Positions 23,024-32,196 of a stretch of DNA of 38,667 nucleotides are shown piece by piece (positions within the stretch are counted from its first letter, which is position 1; each line of letters starts with the position of its first letter). Below the pieces are notes generated by a model. That model was not told the origin of the DNA. It did not search any database and saw only the letters and a program-made list of their open reading frames with translations. Origin of the DNA: Bacteroidales bacterium (lineage in GTDB: Bacteria > Bacteroidota > Bacteroidia > Bacteroidales > WCHB1-69). The DNA is taken from the NCBI GenBank assembly GCA_017540505.1, contig JAFYAW010000034.1, forward strand, positions 1 to 38,667, written 5' to 3'. The position numbers were made by a program, and so were the translations under genes.

Positions 23024-26000
23024 ATGAGAAAGTGTTTTCCAATCCTGTTAGCCATATTATTAACGGCAATTGCTTCCGTGGCCACCGCCCAGGTGAAGCA
23101 GATCTTCAAGATCATGGAATACCCCACCAACAGGCCGCTTGCGGGCGCCGCGTGCACCTATTACGGGCAGACCATCACCAGCAACGCCAAGGGCGTGGCC
23201 GTGCTCAACCTGTCCGCCGACCGCAAGGGCGACTTTATTCCCCGCGAGCCTTGGATTCTGGACCAATATACCTATTTGGGCAGAAACGGCTTTGAATCCA
23301 ACAACCAGTATTTCCAAAGTCGTGACACCATACGCCTATACATGATGAAAACTTCCGATTACGACGCTGAAGTTTTGGGCCTTTTCAAAAAGTATTTCGA
23401 CTTCGCCTACCATACCGCCGCCCAGACGATGTTGGCCTTCAACGACTCGCTGGCAAAGCATCCCGAGCGTGACGAACACTATGCCCAGCATCTCATGAAC
23501 TCCGCCACGGAAAGCTATTACCAACTTGTGGACGACGCCTTTTTCGATGCGGCGAGCACTCACCCGAACCGACTTTCCCTCTATAGCCCTGACATTCAGA
23601 AGGGGATTACGGAAATTCTTCGCAGCGGCGATGTGAACCGTGCCGTGGCCACCGCCAAAGCCCAAATCCTTCCGAACGACACCTCATTCGCCAACCTGCA
23701 GCGCATCGCCTTTTACCTGACCCTCCGCGACCTGGAACTCGCCACTCAGGACACCCAGTCCACTGTGGATTATAAAAAGAGGCTATATGAACAACACTAT
23801 TCCATCAAATCCACCTCCAACTACATATACTCGCTTTTGGACGAAGGTCGTTACGATGAGGCTGAAGCCGTAGCCCGGAAGGAGAAAGCAAACCCGTATC
23901 TGCCTTCCGAGGAATACATTTACCATCCCATTCCTAACAAGTTCCTTGACAAAGATGAAGACTCGCTCCGTGCCGGTTTTCTCCATCAGAATCAAGTATT
24001 CCTGGAGATATACCGCCGCTACCCAAGCATCGATATGATGGAAGAACTCGCATGGGACTACTCTCTAATGTCTCTGATACACCAATATCTCTCCGACACC
24101 ATCTCCGCCCACAATGCTCTTGACAGCGCAATGATTCTTTATCATAAAAGTTCAGAGGCCCACCATTTGTCCCAAAAGCATCACAACCAGCAGCTGATTG
24201 GTATTTATACCAACATGTTGAAAAATTACATGACCTCAGAATTCTCTCCTAAAATAGACTCGCTCCGCAGGGTGCTGATTTCCGAAATCTGGCAAATGAC
24301 AAAGGAAAACTATGAACAAGAACCCGACAATCTCTTCTTACAGCTGCAATATGCCGCCAGAGCCAACCCCTATATCGACATGCTTTCCGAAAGGGACGAC
24401 CAAGATTCCCTGCGGAAGGTGGCCATACGAGACCTTTCCGCCCTTATTGATATTCTGGTCCCGAAATACCCAGAGGCTTTTACCGTGGAGAACATGGTGA
24501 CCAAGTCACGGTTGCTGGGCACAGACCTGAATGATGGTGCGGACGAGGCCACCCTCCGAAGCTCGTTCCGCAAATTCAAAGAGACCTATTCTGCCGTCAA
24601 CTCGCTGTATCCGGATATTTTCACCAGCACGTATCTCTCCTTCGTCTCCGCCATTGGTGAAGCGGCAAAGAACCAACAGTACAACCAGTTAGCCGCCGAC
24701 ATACATCTTTTCGTTGACGAGCTGCTGCACCAGACGGCCCAAAAGGCAGGCAAATCCTTTGATGTGCAGAAAGCCCTTTTCTTGAACGACCAGGCTGAAG
24801 ACTACTACCAGCAGCAACAATACGCCACCGCCATCAGCTACTATGAGCAGGCCAACGAGTATTTCCAGAAGGCCATCGCTCAAGACCCCACGCAATGGAC
24901 ACCCTTCCTGCGCAACTTCCTGCAGATGGGCGACGCATACCTCTATCAGGGGAAATTCGAGGAAGCACTGAACACCTACCGCAAAGTGCTGAGCTACGAA
25001 AACCAGATTCCCGCTGACCAGGCCGCATCATACACAGGGCTAAAAGGGAACGTAAGCTACTATGAAGGAGACCTTTGGGGCGAGACCGGCGATGTGAAAT
25101 CCGCCGAAAAATGCTACAAACAGGCGGAGAAGCTCTTCCGTAAGGCCATCCAGATGGGCGATTCCAGTGCCTATCACTCCCTCGGCGAGATGTATCTTGT
25201 GAAAGCCATCCGCCAATACAAGCAAGGCAACATGAAGAACATCTATCCGCTGACAGAGCAGTCCGTCCAATACTACGAATCCTATCCCATCAACCGGCCG
25301 CTGCAACGCTACGTGCAGGCCAAGTCCATCATGGAGGACTATTATTGGAACAAGAAAGACAGCATCCAATACACCAAAAACTTGCGGGGGTTTGCCGACT
25401 ATTACCACCGTTTTGCCGAATACGACACCTTTTATGTAAACAAAAGTATCCTTTATACAGGCAAATACCTGCGCTACAACCTCTCACCTGAAGAGGAGCT
25501 GCTGTACAACCGGAACATCGTGACCGACTATGAGCGCATCCTGCCGATGACGGGCCTCACCCTACCCTATCTGCAACGGAACTTCCAGTTAGCCAAGGCC
25601 TACCGGGCTATGGATTCAACCCAACAGGCTATTGACATCTTCAACAAATGCCTGAAACTCAATACGGAGATGTACCGTGACACGGCCCTTAACAAATGTC
25701 TAAGCAACGAAACAGACATCTACAAAGCCCTGATCGAGTGCAACTCCGCCATGGCCGAGCAATACGAGGATGAAGAGGGTTTGAGCCAGGAGTGGTACGG
25801 CAAAGCCCTGGATGCCAGCGACACGCTGATCCTGATTATGGAACGCCTGCGCAAGGATGGCGATGCCGACCAGACCTATCAGCTTGGCCTGCAATACTAC
25901 CGCAACGCCATCCTCTGCACCCAGACAGACTGGAACAGCATCGCCTTGGGGCAATTAGACAAATCCAACAGTTTGCTGATAGGACTTTACAACGACAAAT

Positions 26001-26281
26001 ACGCATCCGAAACCGAATTTGAGATTATCCGCAACTACTATGTCAAGGGGCTTATCGCCGAAGACATGAACAACTCCACGCTGGCCAAAGAGTGCTATCA
26101 GGCCGCCGTCAGTTACGCCGAAAAGGCCTCCGACCCCGTGGGGGTGGCCCTCCTCTACAACGCAGTGATCACCAACTGGCTGACAATTCTGGAGAATCAG
26201 GATGGAGGCAAGGACGCTGCCACCATCGCCAAGCTGAAACAGACCAAAGCATCGTTATCGAAAATAGTGAAGAAAAGATAA
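23024..26281 (+). CDS. Large exported TPR protein with an N-terminal beta domain
   Basis: 1085 residues. A signal peptide (MRKCFPILLAILLTAIASVA, cleaved near TAQ) is followed by about 90 residues resembling a carboxypeptidase-regulatory-like beta sandwich (YPTNRPLAGAACTYYGQTIT, then GVAVLNLSADRKGDF). The rest is almost wholly helical with TPR-like pairs, clearest at about 585-660 (AEDYYQQQQYATAISYYEQA; GDAYLYQGKFEEALNTYRKV) and about 680-730 (GDVKSAEKCYKQAEKLFRKA). Such proteins act as periplasmic or surface scaffolds. Its partner is not evident. It has its own promoter, is monocistronic, and ends just before an inverted-repeat element. It could be a SusD-unrelated, lineage-specific envelope protein; I do not recognise a named family. 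Confidence 0.8.
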   Translation: MRKCFPILLAILLTAIASVATAQVKQIFKIMEYPTNRPLAGAACTYYGQTITSNAKGVAVLNLSADRKGDFIPREPWILDQYTYLGRNGFESNNQYFQSRDTIRLYMMKTSDYDAEVLGLFKKYFDFAYHTAAQTMLAFNDSLAKHPERDEHYAQHLMNSATESYYQLVDDAFFDAASTHPNRLSLYSPDIQKGITEILRSGDVNRAVATAKAQILPNDTSFANLQRIAFYLTLRDLELATQDTQSTVDYKKRLYEQHYSIKSTSNYIYSLLDEGRYDEAEAVARKEKANPYLPSEEYIYHPIPNKFLDKDEDSLRAGFLHQNQVFLEIYRRYPSIDMMEELAWDYSLMSLIHQYLSDTISAHNALDSAMILYHKSSEAHHLSQKHHNQQLIGIYTNMLKNYMTSEFSPKIDSLRRVLISEIWQMTKENYEQEPDNLFLQLQYAARANPYIDMLSERDDQDSLRKVAIRDLSALIDILVPKYPEAFTVENMVTKSRLLGTDLNDGADEATLRSSFRKFKETYSAVNSLYPDIFTSTYLSFVSAIGEAAKNQQYNQLAADIHLFVDELLHQTAQKAGKSFDVQKALFLNDQAEDYYQQQQYATAISYYEQANEYFQKAIAQDPTQWTPFLRNFLQMGDAYLYQGKFEEALNTYRKVLSYENQIPADQAASYTGLKGNVSYYEGDLWGETGDVKSAEKCYKQAEKLFRKAIQMGDSSAYHSLGEMYLVKAIRQYKQGNMKNIYPLTEQSVQYYESYPINRPLQRYVQAKSIMEDYYWNKKDSIQYTKNLRGFADYYHRFAEYDTFYVNKSILYTGKYLRYNLSPEEELLYNRNIVTDYERILPMTGLTLPYLQRNFQLAKAYRAMDSTQQAIDIFNKCLKLNTEMYRDTALNKCLSNETDIYKALIECNSAMAEQYEDEEGLSQEWYGKALDASDTLILIMERLRKDGDADQTYQLGLQYYRNAILCTQTDWNSIALGQLDKSNSLLIGLYNDKYASETEFEIIRNYYVKGLIAEDMNNSTLAKECYQAAVSYAEKASDPVGVALLYNAVITNWLTILENQDGGKDAATIAKLKQTKASLSKIVKKR

Positions 26282-26284
26282 CCA

Positions 26285-26397
26285 AAGAGGGTGACTAAAA
26301 AGTCCTTTACGACGTTTTTTTATTCGGACCCCTGATGGAGCGACTTCGCGAATATTGAAATCTCAGGGACTTCATTTTCCTTTTTAGTCACCCTCTT
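26285..26397. mobile_element. MITE-like element with 18-bp perfect terminal inverted repeats
   Basis: AAGAGGGTGACTAAAAAG at 26285-26302 is the exact reverse complement of 26380-26397. The 77-base interior contains a second stem (CCCTGA at about 26330 with TCAGGG at about 26363) and the palindromic GCGACTTCGC. It carries no coding sequence. It fills nearly the whole gap between the convergent TPR and nqrF genes. The size, termini starting GAGGGTGACT and lack of genes fit a miniature inverted-repeat element mobilised by an IS transposase. No clear target duplication is seen. It may also serve as a bidirectional terminator. Confidence 0.6.
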
Positions 26398-26414
26398 CAA
26401 TTCGAATCCCCTTT

Positions 26415-27656
26415 TCACCCTCCGAAATCGTCGTAATGGATCATCTCCTTTGACACGCCCAAATCATCCAACATCTTCAATACCGCCTGCAACATCAAGG
26501 GAGGACCGCAGATGTAATATTCCACATCCTCCGGATAAGGATGGTTTTTAAGATAATTTTCCAAAATCACATTATGGATAAAACCGGTGTAGCCGGTCCA
26601 GTTATCCTCCGGAAGCGCATCCGAAAGGGCCACATGGAAGGAGAAATTCTCATTCTCGTCGGCAATTTTCTGAAATTCATCCATATAAAACAGCTCCTTG
26701 AGGGAACGTCCCCCATACCAGAACGTTGTCTTGCGGGTGGTGTGTTTTGTCTTGAACTGGTCGAAGATGTGCGACCGCATCGGAGCCATACCAGCACCAC
26801 CGCCGATGAACATCATCTCGCGGTCGGTATCCTCCACGAAAAACTCGCCGTAAGGGCCTGACACCATCACCTCGTCGCCCGGTTTGAGGCTGTAGATATA
26901 AGAAGAAGCCACGCCGGGGTTCACCTTCTCCATACGGCCTTTTTTCCGGTTAAACGGAGGGGTGGCGATACGCACATTCAGCTTCACAATCTGGTTTTCA
27001 GCCGGATAGCTGGCCATGGAATAGGCGCGCACCGTGGCGTTACTGTTTTTCATCTTCAAATCAAAAAGGCCCATCTTCTGCCAATCCGTACGGAAGGGCT
27101 CCTCAATATCCATATTGGAGAACGCCACCGTACAGGCGGGAATGTCAATCTGCACATAACCGCCGGACTTGAAATCCATCGTCTCACCCTCGGGCAGGCG
27201 TAGCACAAGCTCCTTAATAAAGGTGGCCACATTCCGGTTGGAAACGACCGTGCATTTCCATTTTTTTATCCCGAAAAACTCCTTGGGGATTTCAATCTCC
27301 ATATCCTCGCGCACCTTCACCTGGCAGAAGAGACGGTAATGCTCATCCGCCTGCTTGCGGGTGATGTGCGCGCGCTCGGTGGGCAGTATCTCTCCCCCGC
27401 CGGAGAGCACCTTGCCACGACAAGTACCGCAGGAGCCGCCACCGCCGCACGCCGACGGGACAAACACCTTCTCGTCCGAGAGCGCCTGCAACAGCGTGCA
27501 CCCGCGCTCGTGACAGACCTCCTTCTCCCCGTTGATGGTGATCTTCACCTTCCCTTCCGGCACCATCTTCCGACGGGCAAACAGCAAAACAGCCACCAGC
27601 CCCCAGATGATGAGCAGGAAAACCAAAAGAGCCGCAAGAATGGTCACTATTTTCAT
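26415..27656 (-). CDS. nqrF: Na+-translocating NADH:quinone reductase subunit F (NADH dehydrogenase)
   Basis: 413 residues; the electron entry point of NQR. One N-terminal membrane helix (about 4-26) is followed by a plant-type [2Fe-2S] ferredoxin domain with ligands C70, C76, C79 and C111 ([12 protein letters not shown], then RLFCQV). Next comes an FAD-binding barrel with RAYSMASYP, and an NADH-binding domain with [13 protein letters not shown] and a C-terminal YYICGPPLM. Length and domain order match NqrF. It is the last gene of the nqrABCDEF operon. The gap to nqrE is 71 bases and holds a short hairpin repeat. Confidence 0.97.
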   Translation of the reverse strand: MKIVTILAALLVFLLIIWGLVAVLLFARRKMVPEGKVKITINGEKEVCHERGCTLLQALSDEKVFVPSACGGGGSCGTCRGKVLSGGGEILPTERAHITRKQADEHYRLFCQVKVREDMEIEIPKEFFGIKKWKCTVVSNRNVATFIKELVLRLPEGETMDFKSGGYVQIDIPACTVAFSNMDIEEPFRTDWQKMGLFDLKMKNSNATVRAYSMASYPAENQIVKLNVRIATPPFNRKKGRMEKVNPGVASSYIYSLKPGDEVMVSGPYGEFFVEDTDREMMFIGGGAGMAPMRSHIFDQFKTKHTTRKTTFWYGGRSLKELFYMDEFQKIADENENFSFHVALSDALPEDNWTGYTGFIHNVILENYLKNHPYPEDVEYYICGPPLMLQAVLKMLDDLGVSKEMIHYDDFGG

Positions 27657-27675
27657 TGTTTTAATTCATTGTTTA

Positions 27676-27720
27676 AACACCACCCCGCCCTACGGGCACC
27701 TCTCCATAGGAGGGGAATAA
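27676..27720. repeat. Short hairpin repeat in the nqrE-nqrF gap
   Basis: GCCCTACGGGC (27687-27697) and the adjoining CCTCTCCATAGGAGGGG form two small stems. The first resembles the CCCCTACGGGG hairpins at 19487-19612, so this may be another member of the same dispersed family, sitting inside the nqr operon. Confidence 0.55.
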
Positions 27721-27727
27721 GGGCAAA

Positions 27728-28339
27728 TCATATTCCTAAAAATGCCATAAAACCGATACCTAACAGTCCCGTGATGATATAGGCGATGCCGTTCCCGCGC
27801 AAGGGCTCGGGGATATTGGAGAATTTCAACCTCTCGCGAATGGCGGCGAAGGCCACGATGGCCAACAGCCAGCCAATACCGGAACCCAATGCGTACGAGA
27901 AACTGTGAATCACCGTAGGGAAGTTCTTTTCCTGCATGAACAGCGACCCTCCAAGGATGGCACAATTCACCGCAATGAGAGGCAGGAAAATGCCCAACGC
28001 CATGTATAAGGCCGGCAGATAACGCTCCATCACCATCTCCAACAACTGCACAATACCGGCAATGACCGCGATGAAGAGAATCAGGCTGAGAAACGAGAGG
28101 TCCACCGCAGCAAAACGCTCACCCAGCCACGACAACGCCCCCGCCTGAAGCAGGTATTTGTCCATAAGATAGTTGACCGGCACCGTAACCGCCAACACGA
28201 AGCTGACCGCCAATCCAAGCCCGAAAGCGGTCTTCACATCCTTCGACACCGCCAAATAGGAGCACATGCCCAAGAAATAGGCGAAAACCATATTGTCAAT
28301 GAAGACTGAACGGACGAATATGTTGAAAATATCGGACAT
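27728..28339 (-). CDS. nqrE: Na+-translocating NADH:quinone reductase subunit E
   Basis: 203 residues and six hydrophobic helices, homologous to RnfA. The cysteines that bind the intramembrane [2Fe-2S] cluster shared with NqrD are in place: C26 in YFLGMCSYLAV and C126 in IAVNCAILGG. IFVRSVFIDNMVFAYFLG is a typical NqrE start. It lies 44 bases after nqrD, across a tract of GTTAA-type repeats. Confidence 0.97.
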   Translation of the reverse strand: MSDIFNIFVRSVFIDNMVFAYFLGMCSYLAVSKDVKTAFGLGLAVSFVLAVTVPVNYLMDKYLLQAGALSWLGERFAAVDLSFLSLILFIAVIAGIVQLLEMVMERYLPALYMALGIFLPLIAVNCAILGGSLFMQEKNFPTVIHSFSYALGSGIGWLLAIVAFAAIRERLKFSNIPEPLRGNGIAYIITGLLGIGFMAFLGI

Positions 28340-28390
28340 GATAAAACTATGTTTATGAACTAAGAAGTTAAAAAGTTAAGAGGTTAATGA
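28340..28390. repeat. GTTAA-word tract between nqrE and nqrD
   Basis: The gap consists largely of the words AAGTTAAAAAGTTAAGAGG and TTAATGAGTTAAGGAG. On the minus strand it supplies the last codons of nqrD (NSLTH then TAA). Similar words occur at 19664-19700. Confidence 0.6.
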
Positions 28391-28974
28391 GTTAAGGAGT
28401 TTTTTGCCCAAATCAGCACTCCCACAAGGATGAGCGCCATCGGGGGAAGAATCATCAGGCCGTTGTTGAGATAACCTGCGGCGTACCAGCTTTGCGGGAC
28501 CACCGGATGGTTCCACAGCGTGCCGGAGCCGAGCAGTTCGCGGAAGAAGGCCACCACAACCAGCACGAACCCGTAGCCGAGGCCGTTCATCATCCCATCC
28601 AGCAGGGAAGGGATTGGTTTGTGCGACAGGGCAAAGGCCTCCAAGCGGCCCATAATGATGCAGTTGGTGATAATCAGCCCCACAAACACTGAAAGAATCT
28701 TGCTGACATCGTACAGCATAGCCTGCAACAGCTGGTCCACCAGAATCACGAAAAACGAGACAACAAGCAATTGTACGATGATGCGGATGCGGGGCGGTAT
28801 TGTATTGCGTAACAGCGAGATGATCAGATTGGAAAAGGCGCACACTACCGTCACGGAGAGGGCCATCACCACGGCGGGCTTCATTTGTGCCGTGACCGCT
28901 AACGCGGAGCAGACGCCTAAAGTCTGCACCAGAATGGGATTATCCTTACTTAACGGTCCAAGATATTTCTTCAT
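28384..28974 (-). CDS. nqrD: Na+-translocating NADH:quinone reductase subunit D
   Basis: 196 residues, slightly short of the roughly 210 usual for NqrD. Six helices; the cluster cysteines are C22 (LGVCSALAVT) and C105 (IITNCIIMGR), and GLGYGFVLVVVAFFRELLGSG is the conserved late helix. The C-terminus stops soon after VGVLIWAKN, and its last residues are encoded by the repeat tract described at 28340-28390, so the tail may have been trimmed by repeat insertion. All residues expected to matter are present. It starts 6 bases after nqrC. Confidence 0.97.
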   Translation of the reverse strand: MKKYLGPLSKDNPILVQTLGVCSALAVTAQMKPAVVMALSVTVVCAFSNLIISLLRNTIPPRIRIIVQLLVVSFFVILVDQLLQAMLYDVSKILSVFVGLIITNCIIMGRLEAFALSHKPIPSLLDGMMNGLGYGFVLVVVAFFRELLGSGTLWNHPVVPQSWYAAGYLNNGLMILPPMALILVGVLIWAKNSLTH

Positions 28975-28980
28975 AATTCC

Positions 28981-29592
28981 TTATTCTTTAATATTTTGAA
29001 AACCATCGGCAAGCATCTTGTCCACCCCCCGGGATGTGATGGTGGCACCGGAAATGGCATCCACACGATTCTCCTCCGCAATGTTCTCCCCTTTGCCCTT
29101 GGGGACTACCTTGACCGAAACGAAATGGCCGTCAGCATCGTACAGTCTCTTCCCCTCGAACGAACGCTCAAACGCCTCCTCGGTAATCTTCGCCCCTAAT
29201 CCGGGCGTTTCCGACTTATGTGCAAACGATACGCCCTTGATGGTCGTTAAATCATCAGAAAGGACGGCATACCCCCAGATGGTACCCCACAATCCCTTGC
29301 CCTGCAACGGAATCACATGGCCGGTGGAGCCGTCCGCACAGCGAATGCGGTACATTTCGCCGTCGGAGCGGGAAGGCTCTTTTTCTGCCAGCGAGTCGAA
29401 AGCGGCAATAGCCCGGGCGCGTTCCACGTGGGCGTATCCCGAAGCCTTGAGGATTTGCAGTGCCTTCTCCGCCTGAACATTGGCCTCACGCCTCGGCTTC
29501 AACCCTAACGAAACCAATGAAAGTACTACAGCAATTATAAACACCAAAGCACTGACATACAAAAATATATAAGTATTGCTATAGGATTTCAT
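28981..29592 (-). CDS. nqrC: Na+-translocating NADH:quinone reductase subunit C
   Basis: 203 residues: one N-terminal membrane helix (about 8-30) and a periplasmic FMN domain. The flavinylation motif SGAT (181-184, T184) occurs in VDAISGATITSRGVD; ApbE attaches FMN to this Thr through a phosphodiester bond. HKSETPGLGAKI (about 125-136) is the other conserved block. It is shorter than the 250-260 residues usual in Vibrio, but intact. The start overlaps the nqrB stop by 4 bases, so translation is coupled. No apbE gene is in the window. Confidence 0.97.
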   Translation of the reverse strand: MKSYSNTYIFLYVSALVFIIAVVLSLVSLGLKPRREANVQAEKALQILKASGYAHVERARAIAAFDSLAEKEPSRSDGEMYRIRCADGSTGHVIPLQGKGLWGTIWGYAVLSDDLTTIKGVSFAHKSETPGLGAKITEEAFERSFEGKRLYDADGHFVSVKVVPKGKGENIAEENRVDAISGATITSRGVDKMLADGFQNIKE

Positions 29593-30689
29593 TGGCCATT
29601 GGTTTTTAATTGTGAAAAACGTTTCTCACGGCGGCGGATATTGGCCTGCACCACACAATAGTCGATGAGTGGGGCGAAGATGTTCATCAGCAGGATAGCA
29701 AGCATCATGCCCTCGGGATAACCCTTGTTAAGCACACGGATGATAATAGCCAGAATGCCGACCAACAGTCCGAAAATGTATTTCCCCACACGTGTGTGCG
29801 CCGCCGTCACGGGATCGGTGGCCATGAAAACCGCGCCGAAAAGGAAGCCACCCATAAGAATCTGCCGATAACCCGGCACAGGGCAAAGGCCTGAAACATG
29901 GCACAAGAATGCTGTAACGTAACCGCCCACAAGCACGGAAAGCATGATGCGCCAGTCGGCCACCTGCGTGAAAATGAGGATAATAGCACCTATCAGAATG
30001 GCAATTTTGCAGGTCTCTCCAATACAGCCGGGGATAGTACCAACGAACAGTTCCCAGGTGGAAGGCAAAGCCTCCGCGTGGCCGTTCATGACCAGTCCCA
30101 ACGGCGTGGCCCCCGTGACGGCATCATTCCCCCCCGAAACCCAAACTTTATCGCCGGAGATGACCGACGGGTAGGCAAAGAACACAAACGCACGCGCCAA
30201 CAGTGCGGGGTTCAGGAAGTTATAGCCCGTGCCACCGAACACCTCCTTGCCGAACAGCACTGCAAAGGCGGTGGCAACGGCCACAATCCAGAGCGGCACA
30301 TCGGGCGGCATGATCATCGGAATGATGAAGCCCGTGACGAAGAAACCTTCCGCCACCTCATGACCGCGCCACTGGGCGAAGAGGACCTCCACCGCCAATC
30401 CGCTGACATACGTGACAATAACCAACGGCAGCCATTTCAGGAAACCGTACCAGAAACAGGGCCAGAATGAAATCACACAACCCATTCCGCCAACAACGGT
30501 AAAATGCTGATAACCAACATTCCACCAGCCAAAAAACAGAGCCGGGCACAACGCAATCATCACGGTGATCATAATGCGCTTCATGTCCACGCAATCGCGA
30601 ATATGGCTGCCCGTGGCCGTCACCGTGGCCGGTGTGCGCAGAAAGGAGTCTATAGCATCAAAAAGTGCATTAAATTTTCTCATTATCAA
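29589..30689 (-). CDS. nqrB: Na+-translocating NADH:quinone reductase subunit B
   Basis: 366 residues, a polytopic membrane subunit homologous to RnfD that carries covalent FMN and riboflavin and forms part of the sodium channel. The flavinylation motif is VTGATPLG with T195. Other conserved segments are FGGTGYNFLNPALLARAFVF, MGGFLFGAVFMATDPVTAA and PEGMMLAILLMN. A second Met (residue 3) could be the true start. It lies 30 bases downstream of nqrA. Confidence 0.97.
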   Translation of the reverse strand: MIMRKFNALFDAIDSFLRTPATVTATGSHIRDCVDMKRIMITVMIALCPALFFGWWNVGYQHFTVVGGMGCVISFWPCFWYGFLKWLPLVIVTYVSGLAVEVLFAQWRGHEVAEGFFVTGFIIPMIMPPDVPLWIVAVATAFAVLFGKEVFGGTGYNFLNPALLARAFVFFAYPSVISGDKVWVSGGNDAVTGATPLGLVMNGHAEALPSTWELFVGTIPGCIGETCKIAILIGAIILIFTQVADWRIMLSVLVGGYVTAFLCHVSGLCPVPGYRQILMGGFLFGAVFMATDPVTAAHTRVGKYIFGLLVGILAIIIRVLNKGYPEGMMLAILLMNIFAPLIDYCVVQANIRRREKRFSQLKTNGQ

Positions 30690-30719
30690 AAAGATGAGAG
30701 ACCATAAAGCATCTCTGTT

Positions 30720-32072
30720 CTAACTGTTCATTTTCAATTCATACAAAGCATCCCTGACAATCTGCTGGCATTCCATTTTCGATGGGCACACCACCTCGCA
30801 GAGGGCAAAATCCTCATCATCCACCTCATAAATCCCCAACGCCTCCATCTGTTCCAAATCCTTTATATAGCAAGCCTTTAATAGAGACAATGGTATAATA
30901 TCGAAGGGAAAAACCTTATCATAAACATCCGTCATCATGAAGGTGCGGCGGCCACCGTGCAGGGATGTGTTGTGTGCAAAGGACTTACGTGGGGAGAGCC
31001 AGGCGAGAAACGTGTGCGAAAAGCTCCACTTCCGGAAGCCGGGCAGCAGCCAGCCAAGCCACTCGCGCTGCCCCCCTTCCCTGAGAATCGTCACCTGATG
31101 GTCGTAGAAGCGCACGGCGGGGAAATCCTCCATCTTCGCACCCGTCAACACATTGCCGCTGATGACACGCAGCTCCTCCCTACCCCATTCCTGTTTAAAG
31201 AGTTTGGCAAGGTCAGCTCCATAGCTTGCTGTAAAATAGCCTGTTATCGTAGCGGCAGGGCCTGTTAGGGCGTACCTTTTCTCAAACGAAAGCTCATGTA
31301 CTGCAAAGAAGCGTCCGATGAGGGCCACATCCTGCGGATCGGCGAACCAGACCGTCTCCCCTTTGGCAATAGGGTCAATATAATGAATCTGGGTACCCAC
31401 ATTGCCCGCCGGGTGAGATCCTTGGAAATAATGCAGCTGTACATCCTCACAGCGCTCAAACAGGGAGTTGTCCGCACCCGCCCGCACACACAGGTGCAAC
31501 GGCGCATTGCCGGCTGCCATCCGAATGATTTTCAGACCATTTTGAAAGAGAACCTCTTTACCCTCCATCAGCCGATTGTAATCAGGGGCGAGCGGAGCAG
31601 AATCGAAACAGGGAATGAAGACAGCCTTCGGTTGGACATCGGGATTGGGAATAACGGAAAACGGACGCTGGCGAAGCATCGGCCATAGACCGTATTGCAA
31701 CATCAACGTCCTCGCATCCTGACTGTTGGATGGCATCGGTACATCCACAACGCAAAATGGGGCGGTATTCGCTTCGGATTCGATGACAAGCGCGAGGATG
31801 GCCCGTTTTGCGCCGCGCACAATTTGCCGCACGCAGCCCCGAACGGGCGACACGATAACCACCCGCTCGTCCTGTTTGTCCGCAAACAGCGGGGTGCCCA
31901 CCTCCACCGGATCATTTTCCGCGACCAACAAGCGGGGTGTCAGCCAGCGGAAATCCGACGGACGGATGTAATGGAACGGCGCGGCGGGAAACTCTAACGT
32001 TTGAAGCTCCGCCATCCCATCCATTTTCACATCCAGACCTTTTTTTATATGAATAGGTAATGGTTTATTCAT
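30720..32072 (-). CDS. nqrA: Na+-translocating NADH:quinone reductase subunit A
   Basis: 450 residues, the soluble cytoplasmic subunit, near the standard length. The start, NKPLPIHIKKGLDVKMDGMA, is related to the I-x-x-G-L-D/N opening of NqrA proteins. HYIRPSDFRWLTPRLLVAEN and SPVRGCVRQIVRGAKRAIL represent the barrel-sandwich part, FDSAPLAPDYNRLMEGKE the middle, and GYFTASYGADLAKLFKQEWG the later part. As first gene of nqrABCDEF it carries the operon promoter in the 124-base divergent gap. NQR couples NADH oxidation by quinone to Na+ export. Confidence 0.97.
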   Translation of the reverse strand: MNKPLPIHIKKGLDVKMDGMAELQTLEFPAAPFHYIRPSDFRWLTPRLLVAENDPVEVGTPLFADKQDERVVIVSPVRGCVRQIVRGAKRAILALVIESEANTAPFCVVDVPMPSNSQDARTLMLQYGLWPMLRQRPFSVIPNPDVQPKAVFIPCFDSAPLAPDYNRLMEGKEVLFQNGLKIIRMAAGNAPLHLCVRAGADNSLFERCEDVQLHYFQGSHPAGNVGTQIHYIDPIAKGETVWFADPQDVALIGRFFAVHELSFEKRYALTGPAATITGYFTASYGADLAKLFKQEWGREELRVISGNVLTGAKMEDFPAVRFYDHQVTILREGGQREWLGWLLPGFRKWSFSHTFLAWLSPRKSFAHNTSLHGGRRTFMMTDVYDKVFPFDIIPLSLLKACYIKDLEQMEALGIYEVDDEDFALCEVVCPSKMECQQIVRDALYELKMNS

Positions 32073-32122
32073 CTGTTATACAGTCTATTGCAAACAAACA
32101 CAACCCTACGGATTGCAGGGGG

Positions 32123-32130
32123 CAAAGATA
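32123..32130 (-). promoter_or_regulatory. -7 box for the nqr operon
   Basis: The minus strand reads TATCTTTG, an exact TAnnTTTG match about 50 bases before the nqrA ATG. It lies back to back with the box at 32165. Confidence 0.65.
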
Positions 32131-32164
32131 CAAAATTTATACCCAATTTCTCATCCAAAAATCG

Positions 32165-32172
32165 TACTTTTG
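32165..32172 (+). promoter_or_regulatory. -7 box for the DUF3298 lipoprotein
   Basis: TACTTTTG fits TAnnTTTG and lies about 25 bases before the ATG at 32197. It confirms that in-frame codons upstream of 32197 are not coding. Confidence 0.65.
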
Positions 32173-32196
32173 CGCATCATTAAACCTAATATCAAA

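Noticed and set aside
32113-32196. An upstream start for the DUF3298 lipoprotein
   Set aside because: The added codons cover the -7 box and would bury the lipoprotein signal.
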